From positions 1 through 64,000 of the forward strand of contig JADJSZ010000110.1 in the NCBI GenBank assembly GCA_016711405.1: a DNA stretch of 64,000 bases, written 5' to 3'. This DNA comes from Candidatus Hadersleviella danica. GTDB lineage: Bacteria > Chloroflexota > Anaerolineae > Promineifilales > Promineifilaceae. The notes under the pieces are model-generated. The model saw only the letters and a list, made by a program, of their open reading frames with translations, was not told the DNA's origin and did not search any database. Positions 46,098 through 52,680 of the stretch are shown here, one piece after another. Position 1 is the stretch's first letter; every line of letters starts with the position of its first letter. A program made the position numbers and the translations under genes.

Positions 46098-46574
46098 ATG
46101 AAAGAAGGTAGCAAATACTACCCCCTACATAACCATTTGGCGCAGAGCGAGCAGACCGAGGTGTTGCTCACTTTTGCCGCCATTGAGGGGTTGATGGGCG
46201 GCCGTTTGCCTGCCACCGCCCGCACCCACCGGGCATGGTGGAGCAATCGCAGTGAGGGCGCGGTGCAAGCCAAGGCGTGGATGACGGCCGGGTATCACGT
46301 CGAGAGCCTTGATTTAGCGGCCGAAACTGTCACGTTTCGCAAGCCGCAGTTGGTGTATCAGGTGGAGCGGGATGGGGATACTGTGCTGTGGAATGCCGAT
46401 TTGATTAAGGCGTTGCGCCAGCACATGGGCATGAACCAAGGCCAATTTGCCAAGGAGTTGGGGGTGCGCCAACCTACGATTAGCGAATGGGAAACGGCCG
46501 CTTACGAGCCTAAAAAATCTTCCTCTAAATTGCTCACCTTTATTGCTGAACGGGCGGGTTTTCAGTACGAATAA
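46098..46574 (+). CDS. XRE-family HTH regulator with N-terminal DUF7662-like domain
   Basis: 158 residues. Residues 5-80 (KYYPLHNHLAQSEQTEVLLT, LPATARTHRAWWSN, AWMTAGYHVESLD) form a small domain I associate with DUF7662. Residues 99-145 (LIKALRQHMGMNQGQFAKEL, GVRQPTISEWE) are a lambda-repressor-type helix-turn-helix. It should bind DNA as a dimer. A consensus promoter and a short gene follow at 46636, and the palindromic TACGCTGGCGTA sequence there is a candidate operator for it (inference). The gene ends in a repeat-derived terminator whose first base is the last base of its stop codon. Confidence 0.85.
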   Translation: MKEGSKYYPLHNHLAQSEQTEVLLTFAAIEGLMGGRLPATARTHRAWWSNRSEGAVQAKAWMTAGYHVESLDLAAETVTFRKPQLVYQVERDGDTVLWNADLIKALRQHMGMNQGQFAKELGVRQPTISEWETAAYEPKKSSSKLLTFIAERAGFQYE

Positions 46575-46625
46575 GGACTAGGGACTAGGGACGGGAGACT
46601 TGCCCCCTGTCCCTAGTCCTTTTTT
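46574..46625 (+). terminator. Repeat-derived intrinsic terminator
   Basis: AGGACTAGGGAC (46574-46585) pairs with GTCCCTAGTCCT (46609-46620) and is followed by a T-run. The arms are GGGACTA word repeats, showing that the word-repeat hairpins can be used as terminators. Confidence 0.9.
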
Positions 46626-46635
46626 GCGCAAATTA

Positions 46636-46664
46636 TTGACATTTATTACGCTATCGAATAAAAT
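46636..46664 (+). promoter_or_regulatory. Consensus sigma-70-type promoter with adjacent palindrome
   Basis: TTGACA (46636-46641), 17-nt spacer, TAAAAT (46659-46664). TTACGCTATCG overlaps the spacer and TTACGCTGGCGTAT follows the -10 (46669-46682), giving two TTACGCT half-site repeats likely to bind a regulator. Confidence 0.8.
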
Positions 46665-46734
46665 AAATTTACGCTGGCGTATAAAATGCTTTAACCATCA
46701 TAACAAAGGCAGTATCCCTGTCAAGGGCAAACTT

Positions 46735-46920
46735 ATGAGCGCATATGATTTTGAGACAGTTCTGAAGAAGTGGGAGAAGGGGGAATTGACGGCCGAACAA
46801 GCGATTGGGCAGGTGCTTCAACTCATCCAAGTGATGACCAATCGAGTGGGGCTTTTGGAACGGCAACAGGAGGAGTTTCGGTTGCAGGTCAGGCTCCTTA
46901 AACCACCAGCGGTGGGGTGA
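46735..46920 (+). CDS. Small helical protein of unknown function
   Basis: 61 residues from the ATG at 46735; TCAAGGGCAAACTT upstream gives a weak site. The sequence FETVLKKWEKGELTAEQAIG then LQLIQVMTNRVGLLERQQEE is strongly helical with heptad-like Leu/Val spacing, so a coiled coil is likely. It has a good promoter at 46636. Not a known family to me; it may be a partner or target of the preceding XRE regulator. Confidence 0.65.
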   Translation: MSAYDFETVLKKWEKGELTAEQAIGQVLQLIQVMTNRVGLLERQQEEFRLQVRLLKPPAVG

Positions 46921-47004
46921 GTGCGTGAAAAGTAAAAGGTGAAAGGTGAAAAGTGAAAGGTATTGGGTCATTACCTCTTACTTTTTACTTCTCACTTTTT
47001 ACTT
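46921..47004. repeat. GTGAAAG / CTTTTTA repeat hairpin
   Basis: Heptamers GTGAAAA, GTAAAAG, GTGAAAG, GTGAAAA, GTGAAAG (46924-46958) face CTTACTTTTTACTTCTCACT and TTTTACTTTTAC (46978-47010). It separates convergent genes. Confidence 0.85.
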
Positions 47005-47649
47005 TTACCTTCCTGCCAGCCATGCGGGCAATTCCCCCACATGGGGCAAGACGGCCGCGAGGGGGAATTGAGTAAACTCAGATAGGGGGGTGACTCCCGT
47101 TTGCACGGCCACAAAGGGCAAGCCCGCCCGCTCGGCCGCTTCCGCATCGCTGAGGCTGTCGCCAATGTAAACGGCCGTGTCCACCCCCAGCCGCGCCAGC
47201 GCGAGCTGTAAACTGGCAGGGTGGGGCTTGTGTTCGGCCACATCTTCATGGCCAATGATGAAGTCAAAACGGCCGACTAACTCATGGCGGCGCAAAATCG
47301 CTTCAATTTGGCTTCGCCGCTTGGTGGAAACGATGGCCAGCGGGTAGCCAGCCGCCTGTAGCTCGGCTAAGACGGCCGCCACACCCGGCAACATCTCCGT
47401 CCACGGGGTCATAATCTCATCGGCGCGTTGCACAAAATGGGCCATGAACTCGGGCAAGCGGGGCAGGTGCTCTTCCCCAGCTAAGTAGGCCAATGTTTTC
47501 GGCATGGATAGCCCAATGCCGCGCTGAATGACGGCTGGTTCTCGTTCGGGCAAGCCCAACCCGCGCAAGGCGTGGTTCATGCACTCCACAATCGCGGCCG
47601 AGGAATCGGCCAAGGTGTAGTCAAAATCGAATAACAAGGGGATGGGCAT
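47005..47649 (-). CDS. HAD-superfamily phosphatase, phosphoglycolate phosphatase-like
   Basis: 214 residues from the ATG at 47649 (MPIPLLFDFDYTLADS); an upstream extension to 47712 reads through repeat-like sequence. Motif I is DFDYTLADS with Asp8 as nucleophile, motif II IVSTKRRS, motif III Lys in EHKPHPASL, and motif IV GDSLSDAEAA. The alpha-helical cap lies between motifs I and II. The domain fits Gph/PpaX-type phosphatases that hydrolyse small phosphate esters; the substrate cannot be told. The C-terminal tail (FPLAAVLPHVGELPAWLAGR) is ordinary. Confidence 0.9.
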   Translation of the reverse strand: MPIPLLFDFDYTLADSSAAIVECMNHALRGLGLPEREPAVIQRGIGLSMPKTLAYLAGEEHLPRLPEFMAHFVQRADEIMTPWTEMLPGVAAVLAELQAAGYPLAIVSTKRRSQIEAILRRHELVGRFDFIIGHEDVAEHKPHPASLQLALARLGVDTAVYIGDSLSDAEAAERAGLPFVAVQTGVTPLSEFTQFPLAAVLPHVGELPAWLAGR

Positions 47650-47696
47650 GGGGAGAGGAAGGGAGGAAGAGAGGGGGTGAATTTCCATTGAAGCAG

Positions 47697-47800
47697 GTAA
47701 AAAAATAGACACGAATTTTACGAATTACTCGAATTGCACGAATTTGCTCTAACCTCATTCGTGAAATTGGTAAATTCGTGTCATTCGTGTCTAAAAATAG
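47697..47800. repeat. CGAATTNNA period-9 repeat hairpin
   Basis: AGACACGAATTTTACGAATT and further CGAATT words (47708-47746) are followed by ATTCGTGAAATTGGTAAATT and CGTGTCATTCGTGTCT (47757-47793), complementary. The gap lies between dnaX and the HAD gene, both on the minus strand. Confidence 0.85.
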
Positions 47801-47801
47801 C

Positions 47802-49439
47802 CTACCCCTCGGTTACTGTACCACCCAACTCTTGGGCGATTTTCTCCACGTCGGTGCGGAAGGAGGAGGTGGCGGGGGTGTTGGCGGCCGTGGGTTTGTA
47901 ACTGCCATTCATAACGCATTTGATACGCATGGCCGTGCCCACCATGCGGCTGAGTACTTCGGCAATGGCATCTTGCTCCCCCTCAAGTTTGCTCCGCAAA
48001 AAGTCTAAATCAAAGCCGAGGATGAGCAGACGGCCGTTTTCGACAGCCAACGGTTGCGAGGCGTTCAGCCAATTTTTAATGTTGCGGTTCGTCTTGCCCG
48101 CCTCGGCCACCAACGGCTTCCACCACTTAGCCCGAATTTCGTCAATCGTCACCCCATCGGCCGAGGGGGGATTTTGGATTGGGGATTTTGGAGTTGGGAT
48201 GGGAGGGGCGGACGGGGGACTGGGGACTGGGGACTGGTTGATTGGCTGACTGCTGGCCGCTGGCGGCTGACTAGCTGACTGGCTGACTGGCTGATTGAGT
48301 GACTGGCTAATTGGCTGGCTAACCACCTGTCCCTCGTCCCTTGTCCCTTGTCCCTTGTCCGATAGCGATTGGATGAACGCGAGTTCCAGCGGCAATTGGG
48401 GTTGCCAACTAGTGGCGGGGGTGGAGGCGGCTTCGCTGAACAGTTTGGTGGCTTGGATAAGCGTGTGGCGGCTGGCGCGGCGGGATTGGATGAGCAGTTC
48501 CGCTTGTTGCTCTTGGGGCATATCCAGTCGGATGTGTTCGCCGGCCGTTTGCAGGAGCAATAAATCACGCAAATGGCTGACCATTTGGCGGCACAGTTGG
48601 CGGGCATCCGCGCCTGTGTTGAGCGCTTCTTGGATAATGCGCAGGCCAGTGGGGCCATCGGCCGTGAGAATGGCGTTGGCCAAGCCCGCCACAGTGGCAC
48701 TGCTGGCCGTGCCCAACACCATTTGCGCTCGGCGCACGCTGATGAGTTCGCCCGGTGCGCCAATCAATTGGTCGAGCAGGCTCTCGGCATCGCGCAAGCT
48801 CCCCGCGCCGTGTTGCGCCACGAGAGAAAGCACTTCGGGTTCTACATTGAGTTGTTCCCTGTCCACCAAAAGTTGCAACCGCTCGCTAATTTCTTGGGCG
48901 GTCAGCAGGCGAAAGTTGAACTGCTGGCAACGGGATTTAATGGTGATGGGGACTTTGTGCTCTTCGGTGGTGGCCAAAATGAATTTGGCGTGGGGGGGTG
49001 GCTCTTCGAGCGTTTTGAGGAGGGCGTTGAAGGCGGCCGTGGAAAGCATGTGTACTTCGTCAATAATGTACACCTTAAACCGCCCTTCGCTGGGGGCAAA
49101 GTTGATGCGCTCGCGCAAATCCCGAATGTCATCCACGCCTGTGTTAGAGGCGGCATCTATCTCGATTAAATCTAAAAAGCGGCCTTGGTTGACGGCGAGG
49201 CAAATGGAGCATTCATTGCACGGCCGTTGGGCTGGGTCGGGGTGGAGGCAATTAACCGCTTTGGCCAGCAAACGAGCGGAGGTGGTTTTGCCTGTGCCGC
49301 GTGGCCCGCAAAACAAATAGGCGTGGCCAATGCGCCCCGCAACCACCGTATTGAGGATGGTGCGGGTGACGTGTTCTTGGCCGACGACTTCATCGAATTT
49401 GGCCGGCCGCCATTTGCGCGAGAGTGCTTGGGAGGACAT
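47802..49439 (-). CDS. dnaX: DNA polymerase III subunit gamma/tau
   Basis: 545 residues. The AAA clamp-loader core has Walker A GPRGTGKTTSA near residue 45, a zinc module with CLHPD, CNECSIC near 69-84, DEVHMLS and SRCQQFNF. Residues about 360-425 are a Ser/Gln/Pro-rich linker (VSQPISQSLNQPVSQSASQP) encoded by tandem word repeats. A C-terminal domain follows (IRAKWWKPLVAEAGKTNRNI, ending VEKIAQELGG). It loads the sliding clamp at replication forks. A TATAAT box ends 6 nt before the ATG, so its mRNA is probably leaderless. No slippery site was found for a gamma form. Confidence 0.95.
   Translation of the reverse strand: MSSQALSRKWRPAKFDEVVGQEHVTRTILNTVVAGRIGHAYLFCGPRGTGKTTSARLLAKAVNCLHPDPAQRPCNECSICLAVNQGRFLDLIEIDAASNTGVDDIRDLRERINFAPSEGRFKVYIIDEVHMLSTAAFNALLKTLEEPPPHAKFILATTEEHKVPITIKSRCQQFNFRLLTAQEISERLQLLVDREQLNVEPEVLSLVAQHGAGSLRDAESLLDQLIGAPGELISVRRAQMVLGTASSATVAGLANAILTADGPTGLRIIQEALNTGADARQLCRQMVSHLRDLLLLQTAGEHIRLDMPQEQQAELLIQSRRASRHTLIQATKLFSEAASTPATSWQPQLPLELAFIQSLSDKGQGTRDEGQVVSQPISQSLNQPVSQSASQPPAASSQPINQSPVPSPPSAPPIPTPKSPIQNPPSADGVTIDEIRAKWWKPLVAEAGKTNRNIKNWLNASQPLAVENGRLLILGFDLDFLRSKLEGEQDAIAEVLSRMVGTAMRIKCVMNGSYKPTAANTPATSSFRTDVEKIAQELGGTVTEG
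48210..48365. repeat. Tandem word repeats inside dnaX coding sequence
   Basis: GGACTGG heptamers (48214-48238), GGCTGACT/GACTGGCT octamers (48240-48320) and CCCTTGT heptamers (48340-48362), identical in kind to intergenic repeats. The frame stays open and encodes the Ser/Gln/Pro linker. Confidence 0.85.
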
Positions 49440-49445
49440 GAGGAT

Positions 49446-49451
49446 ATTATA
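49446..49451 (-). promoter_or_regulatory. -10 box TATAAT of dnaX (leaderless start)
   Basis: On the minus strand TATAAT ends 6 nt before the ATG at 49439, so transcription would begin at or next to the start codon. Confidence 0.55.
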
Positions 49452-49454
49452 GCA

Positions 49455-49606
49455 GTGGTTCGTGGTTAGTGGTTAGTGAATAGAGCGTTGGTTGGTGTGG
49501 GTAAAATTGCGTTGTCTTAGGGGGGGGGTATAATGGGAATTGTGAATTATGAGTTATAAATTGTGAATGGTGCATTTGCTCATTCATTTTTTTGAGGAGA
49601 AATCTG
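49455..49606. repeat. Divergent gap with GTGGTTA and TGTGAATT words
   Basis: GTGGTTCGTGGTTAGTGGTT (49455-49474) and later TTGTGAATTATGAGTTATAA (49541-49560 region) with no full complementary arm. A plus-strand TATAAT at 49529-49534 could serve tatA. Confidence 0.6.
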
Positions 49607-49792
49607 ATGATACAAGGCTGGGAATGGATTGTTATTTTAGTTGTGGTGTTGCTGGTCTTTGGCATCGGCCGCATTGGCAAGTTGGGGGAGGAGTTGGGCA
49701 AGAGTATTTCTTCTTTCCGGCGCGGTGTGCGCGAAGGACAGGAAGAGTTGAACCGAGATGAACTGGCCAAGAAGCATGTGGATGAAGTTTAA
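49607..49792 (+). CDS. tatA: Twin-arginine translocase subunit TatA/TatE
   Basis: 61 residues from the ATG at 49607, chosen because GAGGAG lies 8 nt upstream; the ORF could otherwise begin at 49592. One membrane helix (WIVILVVVLLVFGI) is followed by the hinge G-x-x-x-L and an amphipathic helix KLGEELGKSISSFRRGVREG, the classic TatA layout. TatA forms the protein-conducting pore for folded proteins in the cytoplasmic membrane. TatC is not in the window. The gene has its own terminator. Confidence 0.93.
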   Translation: MIQGWEWIVILVVVLLVFGIGRIGKLGEELGKSISSFRRGVREGQEELNRDELAKKHVDEV

Positions 49793-49820
49793 CCGCAGTT
49801 GGCTGGGCGATGATTTGGCG

Positions 49821-49854
49821 AACGGCCGTCCCCAAGGACGGCCGTTTTATTTTT
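49821..49854 (+). terminator. Intrinsic terminator of tatA built on ACGGCCGT arms
   Basis: AACGGCCGTCC (49821-49831), loop CCAA, GGACGGCCGTT (49836-49846), then TTATTTTT. It is the same design as the terminator at 24332. Confidence 0.95.
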
Positions 49855-49929
49855 GATAGGGAGCAGCGTCCCCAGTCCCTTGTCCCTAGTCAAATTTTGG
49901 AATTTCTTAATCTCCTACTCAGTTCCCTC

Positions 49930-49981
49930 TTGACATTCATAACGCAGTGCGTTATATTGTGTTCATAACGCACTGCGTTAT
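49930..49981 (+). promoter_or_regulatory. Consensus promoter with twin palindromic operators upstream of phasin genes
   Basis: TTGACA (49930-49935), 17-nt spacer, TATATT (49953-49958). ATAACGCAGTGCGTTAT (49939-49955) occupies the spacer and -10, and ATAACGCACTGCGTTAT (49965-49981) covers the start region; centres are 26 bp apart. Each is a near-perfect 17-bp palindrome differing at the centre, so a dimeric repressor (TetR-like) is expected to block transcription. Confidence 0.88.
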
Positions 49982-50036
49982 AACTCATTGAACCCAACGA
50001 CCACCGTGTGGTCTAGCAAAATTAGGAGATTTAACC

Positions 50037-50522
50037 ATGACAACCATCGCTATTGAAGTTGAACAAGAGACCACGGAAACCCGTGTGGGCGTGGTGGAGT
50101 TGGCTCGCAAAGCTGTGCAATTGGGCTTAGGCGCGACAGCTATGGCGCAAAAAGAGGTGGTGAACCTGTTTGAGCGCACCCAAAAGCAAGTGGGCGAGTT
50201 TGTGGAAAAGACGCAAACGAACACGAGTGAACTGGTAGACAAAATGGTCGCCCGTGGCGCGGATGTGGAGAAGGACGGCCGTGACCGTATCCAAACCATG
50301 TTCGACAAGCGCAAGAAGCAAGTGAACAAAACTGTTGCCGAAGCGCAAGACAGCTTGGACGGCCGTATTGCGGCCGTGCTCCACAGCATGAGCGTTCCCA
50401 CCAAAGGGGACATCGAAAGCCTGAACAAGAAAATTGCGGAGTTGACCAAAAAAGTCAACGCCTTGAGCAAAACCAAAGCAAAAGCTGAACCCAAAACTGA
50501 ACCAGTTGTTGTTAGTGAATAG
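50037..50522 (+). CDS. Phasin-family granule-associated protein (first copy)
   Basis: 161 residues with TTAGGAGA upstream. It is helical throughout with heptad character (GVVELARKAVQLGLGATAMA, QKEVVNLFERTQKQVGEFVE), KKQVNKTVAEAQDSLDGRIA, then PTKGDIESLNKKIAELTKKV and a Lys/Ala/Pro tail. This is the PhaF/phasin-like arrangement. Such proteins coat polyhydroxyalkanoate or other inclusion granules. It is followed within 54 bp by a paralogue, and both sit behind a tightly controlled promoter. No PHA synthase is in the window, so the granule type is not proven. Confidence 0.85.
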   Translation: MTTIAIEVEQETTETRVGVVELARKAVQLGLGATAMAQKEVVNLFERTQKQVGEFVEKTQTNTSELVDKMVARGADVEKDGRDRIQTMFDKRKKQVNKTVAEAQDSLDGRIAAVLHSMSVPTKGDIESLNKKIAELTKKVNALSKTKAKAEPKTEPVVVSE

Positions 50523-50575
50523 TCACTAGCCGCTAACCACTAACTACTACTCACTAACAACTAGGAGAAACTATC
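50523..50575. repeat. AACCACTA / ACTAACA word repeat
   Basis: CACTAGC, CGCTAACC, ACTAACT, ACTCACTA and ACAACTAGG words between the phasin genes. The last word supplies the AGGAG-like ribosome-binding site of the second gene. Confidence 0.65.
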
Positions 50576-51091
50576 ATGGCAACCACAACTGTTATTATCG
50601 AAGAAGAAATCATGGAAGAGCAAACCAGCCTTGTCGAATTGGCCCAAAAAGCATTGCACTTTGGTTTAGGTGCAGTGGCGATGGCTCAAGACGAAGTGGT
50701 AGCTCTGTTCGAGAAAGCCCAAAAAGAGATCAAGGGACGGCTGGACAAGACCCAAGGGGACACCAATGGTTTGGTGGACAAAATGGTGGAGCGGGGTGTG
50801 ACGGTGGAAGAAGACGGCCGTAAGCGCGTCAACAAATTCATCGAAGCCCGCCGCAAGCAAGTGAAAGGCACCGTGAAAGATGCCCAAGGCTCGCTTGAAA
50901 ACCGCATCGAGACAGTCCTGCACACAATGAATGTGCCCACCAAAGGGGATATTGACCGGCTGGAGAAGAAAATCAACACCCTGACCAAAAAGGTCAATGA
51001 GTTGATTAAGCATAAGGTGTATCGTTGGTTCTGGTTGTTACGGTTTACCACTTGTACTATGTCTAATGACCACCACAACTACAAAGCATAA
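50576..51091 (+). CDS. Phasin-family granule-associated protein (second copy)
   Basis: 171 residues, clearly paralogous to the preceding gene: SLVELAQKALHFGLGAVAMA, QDEVVALFEKAQKEIKGRLD, RRKQVKGTVKDAQGSLENRI and PTKGDIDRLEKKINTLTKKV align position for position. TAGGAG lies 9 nt before the ATG. The last about 26 residues (HKVYRWFWLLRFTTCTMSND) are aromatic and unlike the Lys/Pro tail of the first copy. This could reflect a lost stop codon or a late frameshift near 51015. Confidence 0.85.
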   Translation: MATTTVIIEEEIMEEQTSLVELAQKALHFGLGAVAMAQDEVVALFEKAQKEIKGRLDKTQGDTNGLVDKMVERGVTVEEDGRKRVNKFIEARRKQVKGTVKDAQGSLENRIETVLHTMNVPTKGDIDRLEKKINTLTKKVNELIKHKVYRWFWLLRFTTCTMSNDHHNYKA

Positions 51092-51125
51092 TCAGATTTC
51101 CTCCTTGAGATCTGGGGTAGAACGA

Positions 51126-51153
51126 AAAGGCGCGAAGCAATTCGCGTCTTTTT
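51126..51153 (+). terminator. Intrinsic terminator after phasin genes
   Basis: AAAGGCGCGAA (51126-51136), loop GCAA, TTCGCGTCTTT (51141-51151, with one G-U pair) followed by further T residues. Confidence 0.85.
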
Positions 51154-51162
51154 GTTTGTGGG

Positions 51163-51168
51163 TATAAT
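51163..51168 (+). promoter_or_regulatory. -10 box for the DUF192 gene
   Basis: TATAAT within GGGTATAATGG, about 58 nt upstream of the start at 51226. No strong -35 box. Confidence 0.45.
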
Positions 51169-51225
51169 GGCGAGGCTCAGGCAAGTCGCCCCAATCCAAA
51201 ATAAAAAATCCCCAATTTCATTTTT

Positions 51226-51582
51226 ATGTCTACCAAAAATATTTATCACAACGGCCGACTCCTCATCCCCAACGCCAAATGGTGCGCGACTTTTGCCAGC
51301 AAATTCAGGGGGTTCATGCTCCACGCGCCCATCACCCCCGCCGAAGCGTTGGTGCTGGTGGAAAAGCGGGAAAACAAGCTCAACACGGCCATCCACATGC
51401 TTTTCATGCGCTTTGATTTGGGGGTGGTGTGGGTCAACGGCCGTGGCCAAGTTGTAGACAAGACTTTGGCCAAGCGGTGGCGTTTGCAATACTCGCCCAC
51501 CGCGCCCGCCCAATACGTCATCGAAATGCACCCTAGTTTGCTCGAGGTAGTGCAGGTGGGCGATGGGATTGAGTTTCGGTAG
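51226..51582 (+). CDS. DUF192-family protein
   Basis: 118 residues. The core CATFASKFRGFMLHAPITPA, then LNTAIHMLFMRFDLGVVWVN, VVDKTLAKRWRL and APAQYVIEMHPSLLEVVQVG fits the DUF192 fold of about 110-130 residues. Some members carry a signal peptide; this one starts directly with the domain, so it is cytosolic. Function is unknown. It overlaps no other gene, and the ecfT-like start lies 29 bp downstream. Confidence 0.9.
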   Translation: MSTKNIYHNGRLLIPNAKWCATFASKFRGFMLHAPITPAEALVLVEKRENKLNTAIHMLFMRFDLGVVWVNGRGQVVDKTLAKRWRLQYSPTAPAQYVIEMHPSLLEVVQVGDGIEFR

Positions 51583-51610
51583 GGGGGAGCTCAGCTTGCC
51601 CCCTCTCCCC

Positions 51611-52621
51611 ATGCCCACCTACGACCCACGCGGTTGGCTGATTTGGTTGCTGACCACGGCCGTCATCGCCATTTCCGCCCGCCATCCCCTTTACCTCATC
51701 TTGCTTCTGCTGGCCATTCGGCTGGTGACGGCCGCCCACGGCCGTGGGGGAACCTTTCGCGTCCACCTCGGCCGTTTGGCGGCCGTCGTGCTGTTGCTCT
51801 CTACCCTCTTCAACTTCCTCACCACCCACTTTGGCGACACAGTGATTGGCCGTTTGCCCGCAAACTGGCCCCTGTTGGGTGGCATTCTCACGGCCGAGGC
51901 GGCCGTCTACGGCTTCCTCAATGGCCTCGCCCTCATCACCCTGCTCGTCCTCTTCATGGCCTTCAACCAAATCGTGCCCGTGCATGATTTGCTCAAACTG
52001 ACCCCACGCGCTTTGCACCACGTCGGGGTCGTCGTCCTCATCGCCCTGACCTATGTGCCCGAAACGCAACGCCACTGGGGGCACATCCGTGAGGCGCAGG
52101 CGGTGCGCGGCGCAGAAATGCGCGGCTGGCGCGATTGGCGGCCGTTCATCCTACCCCTTCTCGTCGGCGGGCTAGAGCGGGCCATGTCGCTGGCCGAGGC
52201 GATGGTCGCCCGTGGGTATGGGGCGACGAGTAGTGCCGAGGGGCAGGTTTGGATGCGCTGGGGGTTGGTAGTGGGGTTGGCCGCGAGTTTAGGTGGCTGG
52301 GTGGCCGCACTCTGGGTGGGTTGGGCTGGCTGGCTCTTGTTGGGGATGGGAACCCTCTGGCTGGGGGCGTTGTTGTGGCGGCAAGGGCAGGGTGTTCATA
52401 TCACCCGTTACCGCCCACGGCCGTGGCGGCTGGCAGATAGCTGGCTGGTGCTGGCGGGCGTGGGGCCAGCGGCCGTGCTTCTGCTCCACACCGCCCCGCT
52501 CGCCTACGCCCCCTACCCTGCCCTCTCATGGCCACCGTTTGACCCGCTGGTGGGGCTGTGCATGGCGGCCGTGGCCTTGCCTGCCTTGCTCCCAGTGCAG
52601 GGCGTGAAAAGTGAGAAGTGA
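51611..52621 (+). CDS. Energy-coupling factor transporter membrane subunit (EcfT/CbiQ-like)
   Basis: 336 residues with the start taken at 51611 (MPTYDPRGWLIW). Multiple helices (LLTTAVIAISARHPLYLILL, LAAVVLLLSTLFNFL) and two cytoplasmic ARG-type motifs are present: EAQAVRGAEMRGW near residue 160 and EAMVARGYGA near 198, which bind the ECF ATPases. Extra C-terminal helices make it longer than a usual EcfT (about 260). No ATPase or substrate component is adjacent. The last residues GVKSEK are encoded by the word repeat that follows. Confidence 0.85.
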   Translation: MPTYDPRGWLIWLLTTAVIAISARHPLYLILLLLAIRLVTAAHGRGGTFRVHLGRLAAVVLLLSTLFNFLTTHFGDTVIGRLPANWPLLGGILTAEAAVYGFLNGLALITLLVLFMAFNQIVPVHDLLKLTPRALHHVGVVVLIALTYVPETQRHWGHIREAQAVRGAEMRGWRDWRPFILPLLVGGLERAMSLAEAMVARGYGATSSAEGQVWMRWGLVVGLAASLGGWVAALWVGWAGWLLLGMGTLWLGALLWRQGQGVHITRYRPRPWRLADSWLVLAGVGPAAVLLLHTAPLAYAPYPALSWPPFDPLVGLCMAAVALPALLPVQGVKSEK

Positions 52622-52680
52622 AAGGTGAAAAGTGGAGTCGTCAGTCACCTTTTACTTTCTACTTTTCACTTCTAACTCTC
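52606..52680. repeat. GTGAAAG / CTTTTCAC repeat hairpin overlapping both gene ends
   Basis: GTGAAAAGTGAGAAGTGAAA and GGTGAAAAGTGG (52605-52636) pair with CACCTTTTACTTTCTACTTT and TCACTTCTAAC (52647-52677). The TGA of ecfT and the TAG of dinB lie inside opposite arms, so both proteins end in SEK. Confidence 0.9.

Noticed and set aside
47802..49439. Programmed frameshift producing a short gamma form of DnaX
   Set aside because: No A-rich slippery sequence was seen at the expected place, so no claim is made.
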